Shown here one piece after another: positions 1-8,582 of a stretch of DNA of 37,263 bases (positions within the stretch are counted from its first letter, which is position 1; each line of letters starts with the position of its first letter). A model generated the notes under the pieces. The model saw only the letters and a program-made list of their open reading frames with translations. It did not search any database and was not told the origin of the DNA. The DNA comes from an uncultured Bifidobacterium sp. (lineage in GTDB: Bacteria; Actinomycetota; Actinomycetes; Actinomycetales; Bifidobacteriaceae). The stretch lies in NCBI RefSeq assembly GCF_949292005.1, contig NZ_CASEXV010000015.1:1-37263 (forward strand). Reading direction: 5' to 3'. Both the position numbers and the translations under genes were made by a program.

Positions 1-251
1 GCACGGTTCGTGAGCACGATGGTGAAAAGAAGAAGCCCCAGCATGAGCGCGGTCACCACGACGAGAATCCACGTGATGATGGACCAGTGGAATATGAGGC
101 CCAATATCACCGCCAGAACCACGGGGGCTGCGAAAGCCGACCATACCAGCCAGGGCATGGTGGCGTCCCCCGCGAGCGTGTACCGGTATATCTGTGTTAT
201 CTGCTTCACCATCCCGGGCTTTTTGCCGGGTCGGTCCTGAGTGGCTGCCAT
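1..251 (-). CDS. DUF4191-family membrane protein, 3' end cut off by window
   Basis: The reading frame begins at an ATG at 251-249 on the minus strand and stays open to the window edge, giving about 83 residues. A clear ribosome binding site, GAGGAG, lies three bases upstream (complement of 256-261). The protein starts with a short Lys-rich cytoplasmic segment, MAATQDRPGKKPGMVKQI, followed by two closely spaced hydrophobic segments at about residues 34-52 and 55-76. This layout fits the actinobacterial DUF4191 integral membrane family, whose function is unknown. Recognition is from the N-terminal pattern only, because the C-terminal part lies outside the window. It is on the same strand as the dihydrolipoamide dehydrogenase gene, 92 bp downstream of it. 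Confidence 0.6.
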   Translation of the reverse strand, partial: MAATQDRPGKKPGMVKQITQIYRYTLAGDATMPWLVWSAFAAPVVLAVILGLIFHWSIITWILVVVTALMLGLLLFTIVLTNR

Positions 252-267
252 GAATCTCCTCATCTCT

Positions 268-296
268 GTGGAAGTCATGCCGTTATGGGCTTCCAC
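268..296. repeat. Inverted repeat between lpd-like gene and DUF4191 gene
   Basis: A perfect 7-bp inverted repeat, GTGGAAG at 268-274 and CTTCCAC at 290-296, encloses a 15-base loop with a further CAT/ATG pairing. It lies 48 bp beyond the stop of the dihydrolipoamide dehydrogenase gene and 16 bp before the DUF4191 start. It could be a terminator without a U-tract, a 5'-leader hairpin or an operator. Sequence alone does not separate these. Confidence 0.4.
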
Positions 297-322
297 GAAC
301 ACTGCGATACTTTACCAGTCGG

Positions 323-346
323 GATTCTCAGATTCTCAGATTCTCA
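323..346. repeat. Three tandem copies of GATTCTCA
   Basis: Three perfect head-to-tail copies of the octamer GATTCTCA span 323-330, 331-338 and 339-346. The last copy supplies the TGA stop of the minus-strand dihydrolipoamide dehydrogenase gene (complement of 344-346). Copy number may vary between strains through slippage. No function is evident. Confidence 0.7.
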
Positions 347-1849
347 ACGGGTGTGCAACGGACGGCCGTCGGCCTTGAGAAGAGCCTCCCCGAGAGTCTC
401 GCTCATTGTGGGGTGGGGATGAATCAACGACGACGCGCTGTGCAGCGCAGCGTGCTGTCCGACAAGCTGCTGCGCCTCGGCGATGAGGTCACCGGCGAGA
501 GGTGAGACCATGTGCACTCCCAGAACGACGCGTTGGCCGGATTCGCCGGCACGGATCCCACTCACAATGGAGAGGGATCCCGCAGACCCCGACATCAGCA
601 TGCGGGCGTTCGCCATCATGGGATAGACGCTTTCCTCGACATCCGATACGCCCTGGCGCTGTTCGGCTTGGACTTTCGTCATTCCCACGCTCGCCGCCTC
701 CGGGGATGAGAACACCACAAGCGGGATGGCGTCGTCGTCGACTGCAGTGGCGGGTATGCCCGCGGCGCATTCGGCGGCGGTGATTCCCTGGGCGAAGGCA
801 CGATGGGCAAGGGCGGGGCCATGCGTGATGTCTCCGACCGCGAGGATTCCAGCCACATTGGTGCGGCCCATCTCATCCGTGAGGACGTATCCGTCGGAAT
901 CCCTCTGGATCCCCAGGGCATCAAGCCAGGGCATATCCGTGTTGGGGGTTCTGCCGATCGCAGCGAGGACGTATTCGCCATAGGCGTTGCCTTCGTTGGT
1001 TCCGTCCGTCACGTGATCATCGCCATGTCCTTCGTCAAGCGTGTAGCGGACGGTGGCTCCGAGGTTGACCCCGGTGTCGACGGCCGTGACGTGAGAGTGG
1101 GCTATGACGGTGATGCCCTGACGACGCAGTTCGCGTGTGATGGTGGATGAGGTGCGCCGGTCCCATGACGACAGGACCCGGTCGTGGCGGATGAGAAGAG
1201 TGACGGAGCTTCCGGCCTCGTTCCACATCGAAGCGAATTCGATGGCGATGGGACCGGATCCGATGATCACCACGCTGGAGGGGAATCGATCAAGCGAAAG
1301 CGCCTGCGTGGAGTCGATGAGGGCTCCGGAGAAGGGGATTCCCGGAAGCGGCCGTGGCGATGATCCCGTGGCCAGAACGATGTGTGTGGCGACGATGTCG
1401 ACGCACGGGCCGGCGTTCTCGGGGGTCTGCGCGTTGTCGAACCGTTCGACGAATTCCTCTCCTTCTGCGGGGGTGACCCTGACCAGCCCCTCGCCACGCG
1501 CCTCGGCCTCGCCATGAAAGACATGGACATGGCGGTGTGCAAGGAGCCCGGCCAATCCCTTGGTCATCGTGTCCACGATTCCCAGCCGGTAGGATCGCAG
1601 CTTGCCGAAATCGATGCCGTCGACCGAGGCGTTGATGCCCAACTCCTGCGCGTGGCGCACGGTGCCGATGGCATGGGTGGCGGTGATCAGCGCCTTTGAG
1701 GGAATGCATCCCCTGTTGAGACATGTGCCTCCCACCACGGGGTCCCTCTCCACCAATGCGACGGACAGACCCAACTCGGCCGCCCTGAGGGCCGTGGAAT
1801 ATCCTCCTGGTCCGGCACCAATGACGGCTACGTCATATGTCACTGCCAT
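344..1849 (-). CDS. lpdA: Dihydrolipoamide dehydrogenase (E3)
   Basis: This 501-residue flavoprotein belongs to the class I pyridine nucleotide-disulfide oxidoreductases, which reoxidise dihydrolipoyl groups with NAD+. The FAD-binding motif GAGPGG is at residues 11-16. The redox-active disulfide is GGTCLNRGC, with Cys43 and Cys48. The NAD-binding GSGPIAIEFA lies mid-protein, and the C-terminal HPHPTMSE (residues 477-484) carries the catalytic His-Glu pair. A perfect AAGGAGG ribosome binding site precedes the ATG by five bases. No E1 or E2 subunit, lipoyl synthase or glycine cleavage gene is beside it, so its partner complex is not visible. A related disulfide reductase role is possible, but the C-terminal HxHPT motif favours true E3. 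Confidence 0.9.
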   Translation of the reverse strand: MAVTYDVAVIGAGPGGYSTALRAAELGLSVALVERDPVVGGTCLNRGCIPSKALITATHAIGTVRHAQELGINASVDGIDFGKLRSYRLGIVDTMTKGLAGLLAHRHVHVFHGEAEARGEGLVRVTPAEGEEFVERFDNAQTPENAGPCVDIVATHIVLATGSSPRPLPGIPFSGALIDSTQALSLDRFPSSVVIIGSGPIAIEFASMWNEAGSSVTLLIRHDRVLSSWDRRTSSTITRELRRQGITVIAHSHVTAVDTGVNLGATVRYTLDEGHGDDHVTDGTNEGNAYGEYVLAAIGRTPNTDMPWLDALGIQRDSDGYVLTDEMGRTNVAGILAVGDITHGPALAHRAFAQGITAAECAAGIPATAVDDDAIPLVVFSSPEAASVGMTKVQAEQRQGVSDVEESVYPMMANARMLMSGSAGSLSIVSGIRAGESGQRVVLGVHMVSPLAGDLIAEAQQLVGQHAALHSASSLIHPHPTMSETLGEALLKADGRPLHTR

Positions 1850-1931
1850 GACCCCTCCTTAGCGTTCAATATGCTCCACATGATGGCACATCCACTGTCG
1901 GTGGGATGGCCGGATCCGGATTCAGTCCGGG

Positions 1932-2555
1932 TCAGTCCGGCCAATGTCCTCGTTTGCCATACTTCGGCTTGGGCAGCCTCCACCGGCGTATCTGCAGGCA
2001 TCTCGACCATGCGTACGTCGCGGATCGGGAACCCTTGCCCACGGAGCGCTCGCCGAATTTGGCGATCAGGAGTCTCTTGAGCTTTCGCCACATCAGGAAG
2101 ATGTCGATGATCGCGGCGAACAGGTAGACGTAAAGAAGCAGAAGAAGGATGCTGGTGGCTTTGGGAAACGTGGATGCCAGAAGCATCGAGACGATGATGA
2201 CGGCGAAGGCCACAGGCATGAAGAACTCCGCCACATTGATGCGCGCGTCCACGTAGTCGCGGATGTACACGCGCCAGGGAAGCCTCTCCGATACCGGCAT
2301 GTGCGCCAGATCGCCTGATCGCATGGCATCGTATTGCGCGTCCTCCTGCTGTCGGATGCGTTTCTTCGCCTCCTTGGCGCTGGCCTTGCGGTTTGTGGGC
2401 ACCATGGGATGGAGCTTTCTCCGCTCCGCCTCGCGGCGCTTCGGCGTGGGGCGTCCCTTGCCGGTCATATCGGCCTCATCATTGTGGCCTTCAGCATTGT
2501 CGTCAACGGCATCCGGGGCCGCGTCGACCTTCCTGCCTCCAAGCTTCCATGTCAT
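1932..2555 (-). CDS. DUF3043 family membrane protein
   Basis: The product is 207 residues with an acidic N-terminus. Next comes the basic motif GKGRPTPKRREAERRK (about residues 32-47), a charged linker, and two hydrophobic segments at about residues 111-128 and 131-153. It ends in a basic tail containing RRWRLPKPKYGKR. The GRPTPKRREAER motif, the WRVYIRDYVDAR segment before the first helix and the RLPKP ending are the hallmarks I know for the actinobacterial DUF3043 family, whose function is unknown. The ATG at 2555 has no ribosome binding site and could be leaderless. The internal Met30 at 2468 has a GAGG upstream and is a plausible alternative start. It lies 82 bp upstream of the lpd-like gene on the same strand and is divergent from the dipeptidase gene. 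Confidence 0.8.
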   Translation of the reverse strand: MTWKLGGRKVDAAPDAVDDNAEGHNDEADMTGKGRPTPKRREAERRKLHPMVPTNRKASAKEAKKRIRQQEDAQYDAMRSGDLAHMPVSERLPWRVYIRDYVDARINVAEFFMPVAFAVIIVSMLLASTFPKATSILLLLLYVYLFAAIIDIFLMWRKLKRLLIAKFGERSVGKGSRSATYAWSRCLQIRRWRLPKPKYGKRGHWPD

Positions 2556-2636
2556 GTTTGCAGGCTACGGTGACGCCTAGACTCAGCACGCTGGTTTCAG
2601 CAAGACGGAGAACACGGAGACGGGAAAAGGGGCGGT

Positions 2637-4007
2637 ATGTCCGAACGGTACGGAGACGACGTCAGGGCACGCGTCAATCAGGGATTCGACGATGTGGTCG
2701 CGATGCTGCGCGACAAAATCGCATTGGCCGCGGTGTCGGCGCAGGGCATCGACGGCGACCATATGCGCAGGTCTGCCGAGTTCGTCACGGAGCGTCTTCG
2801 TGAGGTCGGAGTGGACGCCCACGTCGTTCAATCCACAGGGGCCGCGGTCGGGGCGTGGGAGGTCGTGGGTTCCCGTATCGTCGACCCGCAGGCCCCGACG
2901 GTTCTGTTGTATGCGCATCATGACGTCCAGCCGGTTCCCGATGCGGGCGTGTGGGACACCAAGCCTTTTGTGGGGACGGTGCGTGGCGATAGGCTTTACG
3001 GACGCGGATCAGCGGACGATGGCGGCGGAATCGCCATACATTATGGCGCTTTGCGGGCGCTGGGCGAAGATCTCGCAGTGAACGTCCGGGTCTTCATCGA
3101 AGGCGAGGAGGAGATGGGATCCCCCAGCTTCATACCGTTCATCGAGGCCCATGAGAGCGAGTTCGAAGCCGATGTCATCGTTGTCGCGGATTCGGGGAAC
3201 TGGTCGGCGGATGTACCCAGCCTCACCACAAGCCTGCGGGGGAACACCAGCGTCGACGTGCGCGTCACCTGTCTGGACCATCCCGTGCATTCGGGACAAT
3301 TCGGAGGACCCATCCTTGACGCGGTGACGCTGTCCTCCATGCTCATCTCCTCCATGTACGACGCCAATGGCGACATCGCGATCCCGGGAGTGGCCTCCCA
3401 GGAACCGGTCGGCGGATTGCAACGCGACCTTGACGAGGCCACGGTCCGTTCCGATGCGGGAGTCGTCGAAGGCTACCGTCTGGCGGGAACGGGCAGCCTC
3501 GCGTCACGCATGTGGACGAAGCCCAGTGCGACGGTCATTGGATTCGACGCGCATCCCGTCGAGGGGTCCTTCAACGTCATCGCTCCCGAGGCGAGGTTCC
3601 GCATCTCCATGAGGACCGCTCCATGCCAGGATCCCGAGGATGCGCAGAAGGCGCTGTCGAGCTTCCTCGTGTCCCATGCTCCCTGGGGATCCCGCGTCGA
3701 GGTGACACCACTGGAGAACGGACGCGGATGGGCCATGGATCCGGATTCGCATGTCACGGCCGATATGATGGCCGCCATGAGGGAGTCCTATGGAACGGAG
3801 CCGATCAACAAAGGCGAGGGCGGGTCGATTCCGTTCATACCCGAGCTCCAACGCATGTTTCCCCACGCGCAGGTTCTGGTGACGGGTCCGGAGGATCCAC
3901 AATCGAACGCGCACAGTCCCAACGAGTCGATCTCGCTTCCCGGGCTTCGTTCGAACATCCTTGCGGAGGCACTGTTGCTGGAGTCGTTGGCATCGGCTCG
4001 ACGGTAG
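2637..4007 (+). CDS. M20 family metallo-dipeptidase
   Basis: This 456-residue enzyme has the layout of M20 family zinc peptidases, which hydrolyse dipeptides or related amides with two metal ions. The metal-binding motif AHHDVQP places His94 and Asp96. GRGSADDGG supplies the bridging Asp at about 127, EGEEEMGS (155-162) supplies the general base and a metal Glu, and Asp185 and a C-terminal NAHSPNE His complete the set. The dimerisation domain insert lies at about residues 205-350. The ATG has an AAAAGGGG site upstream. A plausible promoter -10 element, TAGACT, lies at 2578-2583 in the gap to the divergent DUF3043 gene. Exact substrate preference cannot be read from the sequence. Confidence 0.88.
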   Translation: MSERYGDDVRARVNQGFDDVVAMLRDKIALAAVSAQGIDGDHMRRSAEFVTERLREVGVDAHVVQSTGAAVGAWEVVGSRIVDPQAPTVLLYAHHDVQPVPDAGVWDTKPFVGTVRGDRLYGRGSADDGGGIAIHYGALRALGEDLAVNVRVFIEGEEEMGSPSFIPFIEAHESEFEADVIVVADSGNWSADVPSLTTSLRGNTSVDVRVTCLDHPVHSGQFGGPILDAVTLSSMLISSMYDANGDIAIPGVASQEPVGGLQRDLDEATVRSDAGVVEGYRLAGTGSLASRMWTKPSATVIGFDAHPVEGSFNVIAPEARFRISMRTAPCQDPEDAQKALSSFLVSHAPWGSRVEVTPLENGRGWAMDPDSHVTADMMAAMRESYGTEPINKGEGGSIPFIPELQRMFPHAQVLVTGPEDPQSNAHSPNESISLPGLRSNILAEALLLESLASARR

Positions 4008-4079
4008 GTGCACCTCCCTCCGGAGAGCCGCGCCAGCCGTCTTCGCGCGTGATCCGCGTCCTCTGACCTTACCTTCCTC

Positions 4080-4085
4080 TACACT
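4080..4085 (+). promoter_or_regulatory. Putative -10 element of the thiamine transporter transcript
   Basis: TACACT fits the TAnnnT pattern of an actinobacterial -10 box. It would place a transcription start near 4091-4092, immediately at the 5' edge of the TPP riboswitch. No convincing -35 box is visible, so support is mostly positional. Confidence 0.35.
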
Positions 4086-4091
4086 CGTCAA

Positions 4092-4186
4092 TCGACACGG
4101 GGGCTGCGCTGGGTTGCGCGGCTGAGATGAGGCCATCCGGCCTCGACCGAATGAACGTGAATCCGGGTAATGCCGGCGCACGGACG
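4092..4186 (+). promoter_or_regulatory. TPP riboswitch (THI element)
   Basis: This leader has the conserved thiamine pyrophosphate aptamer core. A GGGGGCTGCGC segment is followed by GCGGCTGAGA with the invariant CTGAGA at 4122-4127. A P3 hairpin, GAGGCC/GGCCTC, closes around ATCC. Then come GAACGTGA at 4153-4160 and CCGGGTAATGCCGGCG at 4164-4179. The aptamer binds thiamine pyrophosphate and normally lowers expression of thiamine biosynthesis or uptake genes. It lies 60 bp before a YkoE-like permease gene, which agrees with that role. The exact outer helix boundaries are approximate. Confidence 0.93.
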
Positions 4187-4192
4187 TCGTGA

Positions 4193-4224
4193 ATCCCGTG
4201 CCTGACGGGATGCTCCAACGAGCA
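4193..4224 (+). promoter_or_regulatory. Two adjoining hairpins, candidate riboswitch expression platform
   Basis: Directly after the aptamer is a perfect 7-bp stem, ATCCCGT/ACGGGAT, at 4193-4211 with loop GCCTG. It is followed at once by TGCTC/GAGCA at 4211-4224 with loop CAAC. There is no U-tract. The ribosome binding site GAAAGG of the next gene is at 4233-4238. Control could be by Rho-type termination or by translation. The mechanism is not decided by the sequence. Confidence 0.4.
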
Positions 4225-4246
4225 TCATGGATGAAAGGCACAGACA

Positions 4247-4927
4247 ATGTCGCAGAAACAGACAGCGTCGCAGAAACAGACAACCTCACGAAATGCTCCT
4301 TCCAGCGATTCCGCACCCGCCGTGGCGTCCGGTCCGCGACTGAAATGGCGCGTGGTGGACATCGCGGTCGCATCGGTGATTGGCGTGGCCAGCGCACTCA
4401 TATATTGGGGGGTCGCCATCGTCACGTATGCGCCGTGGAGCGCCTTGGAGGCGATCGTGCCGGGCCTGGCCGGCGTTTTCAACGGATTGTGGCTTTTCGC
4501 GGGGCCGCTTGCGGCGGTCATAGTCCGCAAGCCCGGAGCGGCTGTGTATGCAGAGCTCGTCGCCGCCGTTCTCGAGGCTCTGATGGGAAACGTCTGGGGA
4601 GGTGTGGAGACGGTTCTCATCGGACTTCTTCAGGGCGTCCTTGCCGAGGTGGTGTTCCTCGCGTTCTCATATCGCCGCTGGTCGCTGCCCGTTGTCACGC
4701 TGTCCGGGACGTTGTCCGGAATCGGCTGCTGGGCGTACTCCTTCTTCACACATCTTCAGGCCATCAGCGCCACGGGCAGCTATGGGATCGTCTACCTCAT
4801 CACGACAACGCTCTCGGGGGCCGTCGTGGCCGGAGTGTTGATGTGGTATCTCTATGTGGCCATTGGTAAGACCGGAGCACTCGACGCGTTCGCATCCGGC
4901 CGTGAGATCCGCGGAGCCCGGGACTGA
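4247..4927 (+). CDS. ykoE: ECF transporter S component, YkoE-like thiamine/HMP permease
   Basis: The protein has 226 residues: a Ser/Thr/Gln-rich start and then five to six hydrophobic segments between about residues 28 and 208. The sequence around AIVPGLAGVFNGLWLFAGPL and the following conserved Tyr/Glu-bearing helix fit the YkoE family. YkoE proteins are substrate-binding S components of energy-coupling factor transporters for thiamine or its hydroxymethylpyrimidine precursor. The upstream TPP riboswitch supports that substrate class independently. The ATG has GAAAGG eight bases upstream. The next gene supplies both ATPases and the T component, so this pair forms a complete transporter in the cell membrane. 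Confidence 0.9.
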   Translation: MSQKQTASQKQTTSRNAPSSDSAPAVASGPRLKWRVVDIAVASVIGVASALIYWGVAIVTYAPWSALEAIVPGLAGVFNGLWLFAGPLAAVIVRKPGAAVYAELVAAVLEALMGNVWGGVETVLIGLLQGVLAEVVFLAFSYRRWSLPVVTLSGTLSGIGCWAYSFFTHLQAISATGSYGIVYLITTTLSGAVVAGVLMWYLYVAIGKTGALDAFASGREIRGARD

Positions 4928-4984
4928 GACCGTCACCATATGTCGGTATGGCGGACCACAAACGGCGGATCAAAGGACGATGTG

Positions 4985-7633
4985 ATGACGACACGGAAAA
5001 CGGATGACGCGAATCGACCCCCGGCGGTTGGAGCACCGGCGACTCGTGAACGCGACGCCACCGTTCCCGCATCCCTGAGATTCGTGAACTGGGGATTCCG
5101 CCATGCCTCCCGTCGACGGTTTGCAGTCAGAGGCTTGAATCTCGACATACACGCGGGCCAGCGAGTACTCCTTCTCGGGGCATCCGGGATAGGTAAATCG
5201 ACGATCCTGCAGGCGGCGACGGGAATACTCGGCGGTGAGGGGAAGAACGAGCCGTCCTCCGACGGAACCATCCATGGCGTGGAGGACGCGGACGGTGGGA
5301 TGAGTGAGGGGAGCATCCTTGTCGACGGCGTCCCGGCGGTCCAGGCGCGCGGACGTGTCGGACTTGTGCTTCAGGATCCCGATTCTCAGACAGTGTTTCA
5401 ACGGCTGGGGGACAATGTGGCGTTCGGGCCGGAGAATCTTGGCGTGCCGAGAGATCGGATCTGGAGCCGGGTGGATGAGAGCCTGGAACAGGTGGGGCTT
5501 GGGGGCATCCAGCTTCACCGGTCGACCGCCCATCTCAGTGGGGGACAGACCCAACGGCTGGCTTTGGCGGGAGTCCTGTCGATGAGGCCGGGAGCGCTTC
5601 TTCTTGATGAGCCGACGGCCAATCTTGATCCCGATGGCGTTGATCAGGTGGTCGCCGCCGTTGCGGGGGTCCTCGACTCGACAAAGGCGACGATGCTGCT
5701 CGTCGAGCACAGGGCCCAGCCGTGGATCGATGTGATCGACAGGGTCGTCGTTCTGGGCGTCGGCGATGACCGCGATTCCCGGAACACCGGCGTCGTCGCG
5801 GACGGAACACCCGATGAGGTGTTCTCCGACGATGCCATCGATTTCGCCGGGTTGGGGATCTGGGTTCCCGAACGCTATCGCAGAGATGCGGATCGGATCG
5901 GGGTGGTCCATGTTCCAGGAGAGCCACCATACAGCGCGCGTGTTGGAACGGGGGATCCGATTCTATGCGCCGAAGAGCTGGTCATAGGCAGATCGGGGAG
6001 CCCTTTGGCCCGGCCGATCGATCTGTCGTTCCGGGCCGGACAGATAACGGCGTTGGTTGGAGCGAACGGGGCGGGGAAGTCCACGCTTTCGCTCACATTG
6101 GCGGGTCTGCTTCCCCCTCTTGATGGAGAGGTGACGGCGTGCGGTGGTCTGGCAGATGGCCTTCGTGATACGCACCCGCTGTCGTGGAGTTCCAGGGAAC
6201 TTGCCGCAAGGATTTCCTATGTGTTCCAGAATCCCGAGCACCAGTTCGCAAAGGGCACCGTGCTCGATGAGGTCATGCTGGGACCGTTGCGCACCGGGAT
6301 GGATGAGGCCCGGGCACGGTCCTGGGCGGAGGGACTGCTGGACCGTTTCAATCTCCGCCGGTACGCGAGGGCCAACCCCTACACGCTGTCCGGAGGGGAG
6401 AAGCGCCGTTTGACCGTGGCCGCGGCTTTGGCCGCAGTTCCCAAGGTCCTGATACTTGATGAGCCGACCTTTGGACAGGACAGGCGCACGTGGACCCAGA
6501 TGGTCGAGCTTATCCGCGGACTTCGATCCGATGGCGTGAGCATCATCGTCGTCACGCATGATCGCGATCTTGTGCAGGCGTTGGATGCTCGCGTTGTGGA
6601 GATGGTGCCGCATGGCGCGTCTCGTGAGTGGGGGCGTGGCGATTGTTCCGACCTGGAATCCGGATATGCCTCAGCGGATGCCGTGGATCCCCTTGGTGAT
6701 GGTCCGCGGCCTGGTGACGTCTCGCATGCTGTTGATGTTCCGCAGGGCGCCTCAGACAGGATGGACAGGGCAGCATCTATGCGCGGACCACGAGATGGTG
6801 GGCACGAGGGGCGCGAAACGCGCATCGAGGTCACGCCGGTAAACCGCAGGGTCGAGGAGGAGCGTCGGTCCAGCAGATCGCGGTATCTGGCCTCGCTGAA
6901 TCCCTCCATTCGCTTGATCGGCGCCTTCGTCGTGTCTCTGCCGCTTCTGCTGAGCCTCGATGTTGTGTCCGCATCTGTGGCCCTGGGCTTCGAGATCGTG
7001 CTGCTGTGGGCCGTCGGGTACGCGCCCTGGCATGTGGCGAGGTCGTGCTGGCCGCTGATCATCGGCGCCCCGGGATCCGCGCTCGCGGTTCTTCTCTATG
7101 GGAAAAGCGGTGGCGACGTCTGGTGGAGCTGGGCGCTGATCACGATCAGCGACAGATCGGCGGCACTGGCGGTGGCCACTGCGGTGCGCATCCTGGCCGT
7201 CGGAATTCCCGCAATCGTGATGGTTCTGGGTGTGGATGCCACGGATCTGGCCGACTCCTTCAGCCAGATCCTTCATCTTCCCGATCGTTTCGTCTACGGG
7301 GGACTTGCCGGGATGAGGCTGTTCTCGGTGTTGCGCGACGACTGGTCGGCGTTGACCGCGTCCCGGAGATCACGGGGATTGGGCGACGACAACGCGGTGA
7401 GGGCGTTCCTGCCCCAGGCGTTCGCGCTGCTCGTTCTGTCCATCCGTCGTTCGACCACGTTGGCCGTGGCCATGGAGGCCAGGGGATTCGGAGGCTCGAC
7501 ACCCCGTACCCATGCGCGGGTCAGTGTGGTCACATCTCGTGACCATCTGTTTCTTGTGGTCTGCGCGATGATTCCCCTTGTGTCTTTGCTGGCCGCATGG
7601 CGATGCGGCTCCTTCGCCTTCCTTGGGGGGTGA
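4985..7633 (+). CDS. Fused ECF transporter energising module: two ABC ATPases plus EcfT (YkoD-YkoC type)
   Basis: One 882-residue chain carries two ATP-binding cassettes and a membrane T component. The first cassette has Walker A GASGIGKST (about 65-73), signature LSGGQ (184-188), Walker B LLLDEP (205-210) and a switch His at 242. The second has GANGAGKS (359-366), LSGGE (468-472), LILDEP (489-494) and His525. A charged, low-complexity linker at about 545-630 leads to an EcfT domain (631-880) with several membrane helices and the coupling motifs RSRG and EARG. I place the start at the ATG at 4985, which has AAAGGA seven bases upstream. An earlier in-frame ATG at 4940 lacks such a site. In B. 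subtilis the same functions are split over YkoD and YkoC. Confidence 0.88.
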   Translation: MTTRKTDDANRPPAVGAPATRERDATVPASLRFVNWGFRHASRRRFAVRGLNLDIHAGQRVLLLGASGIGKSTILQAATGILGGEGKNEPSSDGTIHGVEDADGGMSEGSILVDGVPAVQARGRVGLVLQDPDSQTVFQRLGDNVAFGPENLGVPRDRIWSRVDESLEQVGLGGIQLHRSTAHLSGGQTQRLALAGVLSMRPGALLLDEPTANLDPDGVDQVVAAVAGVLDSTKATMLLVEHRAQPWIDVIDRVVVLGVGDDRDSRNTGVVADGTPDEVFSDDAIDFAGLGIWVPERYRRDADRIGVVHVPGEPPYSARVGTGDPILCAEELVIGRSGSPLARPIDLSFRAGQITALVGANGAGKSTLSLTLAGLLPPLDGEVTACGGLADGLRDTHPLSWSSRELAARISYVFQNPEHQFAKGTVLDEVMLGPLRTGMDEARARSWAEGLLDRFNLRRYARANPYTLSGGEKRRLTVAAALAAVPKVLILDEPTFGQDRRTWTQMVELIRGLRSDGVSIIVVTHDRDLVQALDARVVEMVPHGASREWGRGDCSDLESGYASADAVDPLGDGPRPGDVSHAVDVPQGASDRMDRAASMRGPRDGGHEGRETRIEVTPVNRRVEEERRSSRSRYLASLNPSIRLIGAFVVSLPLLLSLDVVSASVALGFEIVLLWAVGYAPWHVARSCWPLIIGAPGSALAVLLYGKSGGDVWWSWALITISDRSAALAVATAVRILAVGIPAIVMVLGVDATDLADSFSQILHLPDRFVYGGLAGMRLFSVLRDDWSALTASRRSRGLGDDNAVRAFLPQAFALLVLSIRRSTTLAVAMEARGFGGSTPRTHARVSVVTSRDHLFLVVCAMIPLVSLLAAWRCGSFAFLGG

Positions 7634-7676
7634 TCCCTGCCGTTGGGGATATCCATGGGAAAGGTAAAGGAGCCGC
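7605..7676. terminator. Inverted repeat between convergent genes, probable bidirectional terminator
   Basis: GCGGCTCCTT at 7605-7614 pairs perfectly with AAGGAGCCGC at 7667-7676. After a short mismatch, CCTT at 7617-7620 pairs with AAGG at 7661-7664. A smaller hairpin (ATCCC/GGGAT, 7633-7650) sits inside. The left arm lies within the last codons of the fused transporter gene, and the right arm ends 18 bp from the stop of the convergent ABC ATPase gene. There is no U-tract on either strand. Confidence 0.5.
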
Positions 7677-7693
7677 CGGTCCTGTTGCGAGCG

Positions 7694-8503
<810 letters not shown>

Positions 8504-8582
8504 CTGTGCTGTCCTCGTGTATGGATGTCTCGTGGATGGTTCTCTATGTGGATCGGATGGTCGCGAACTGGATGGTGGCGCG

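Noticed and set aside
1840..2091. 83-codon minus-strand frame between the lpd-like and DUF3043 genes
   Set aside because: Overlaps the end of the DUF3043 gene in another frame, with no family resemblance; its end overlaps the lpd-like start.
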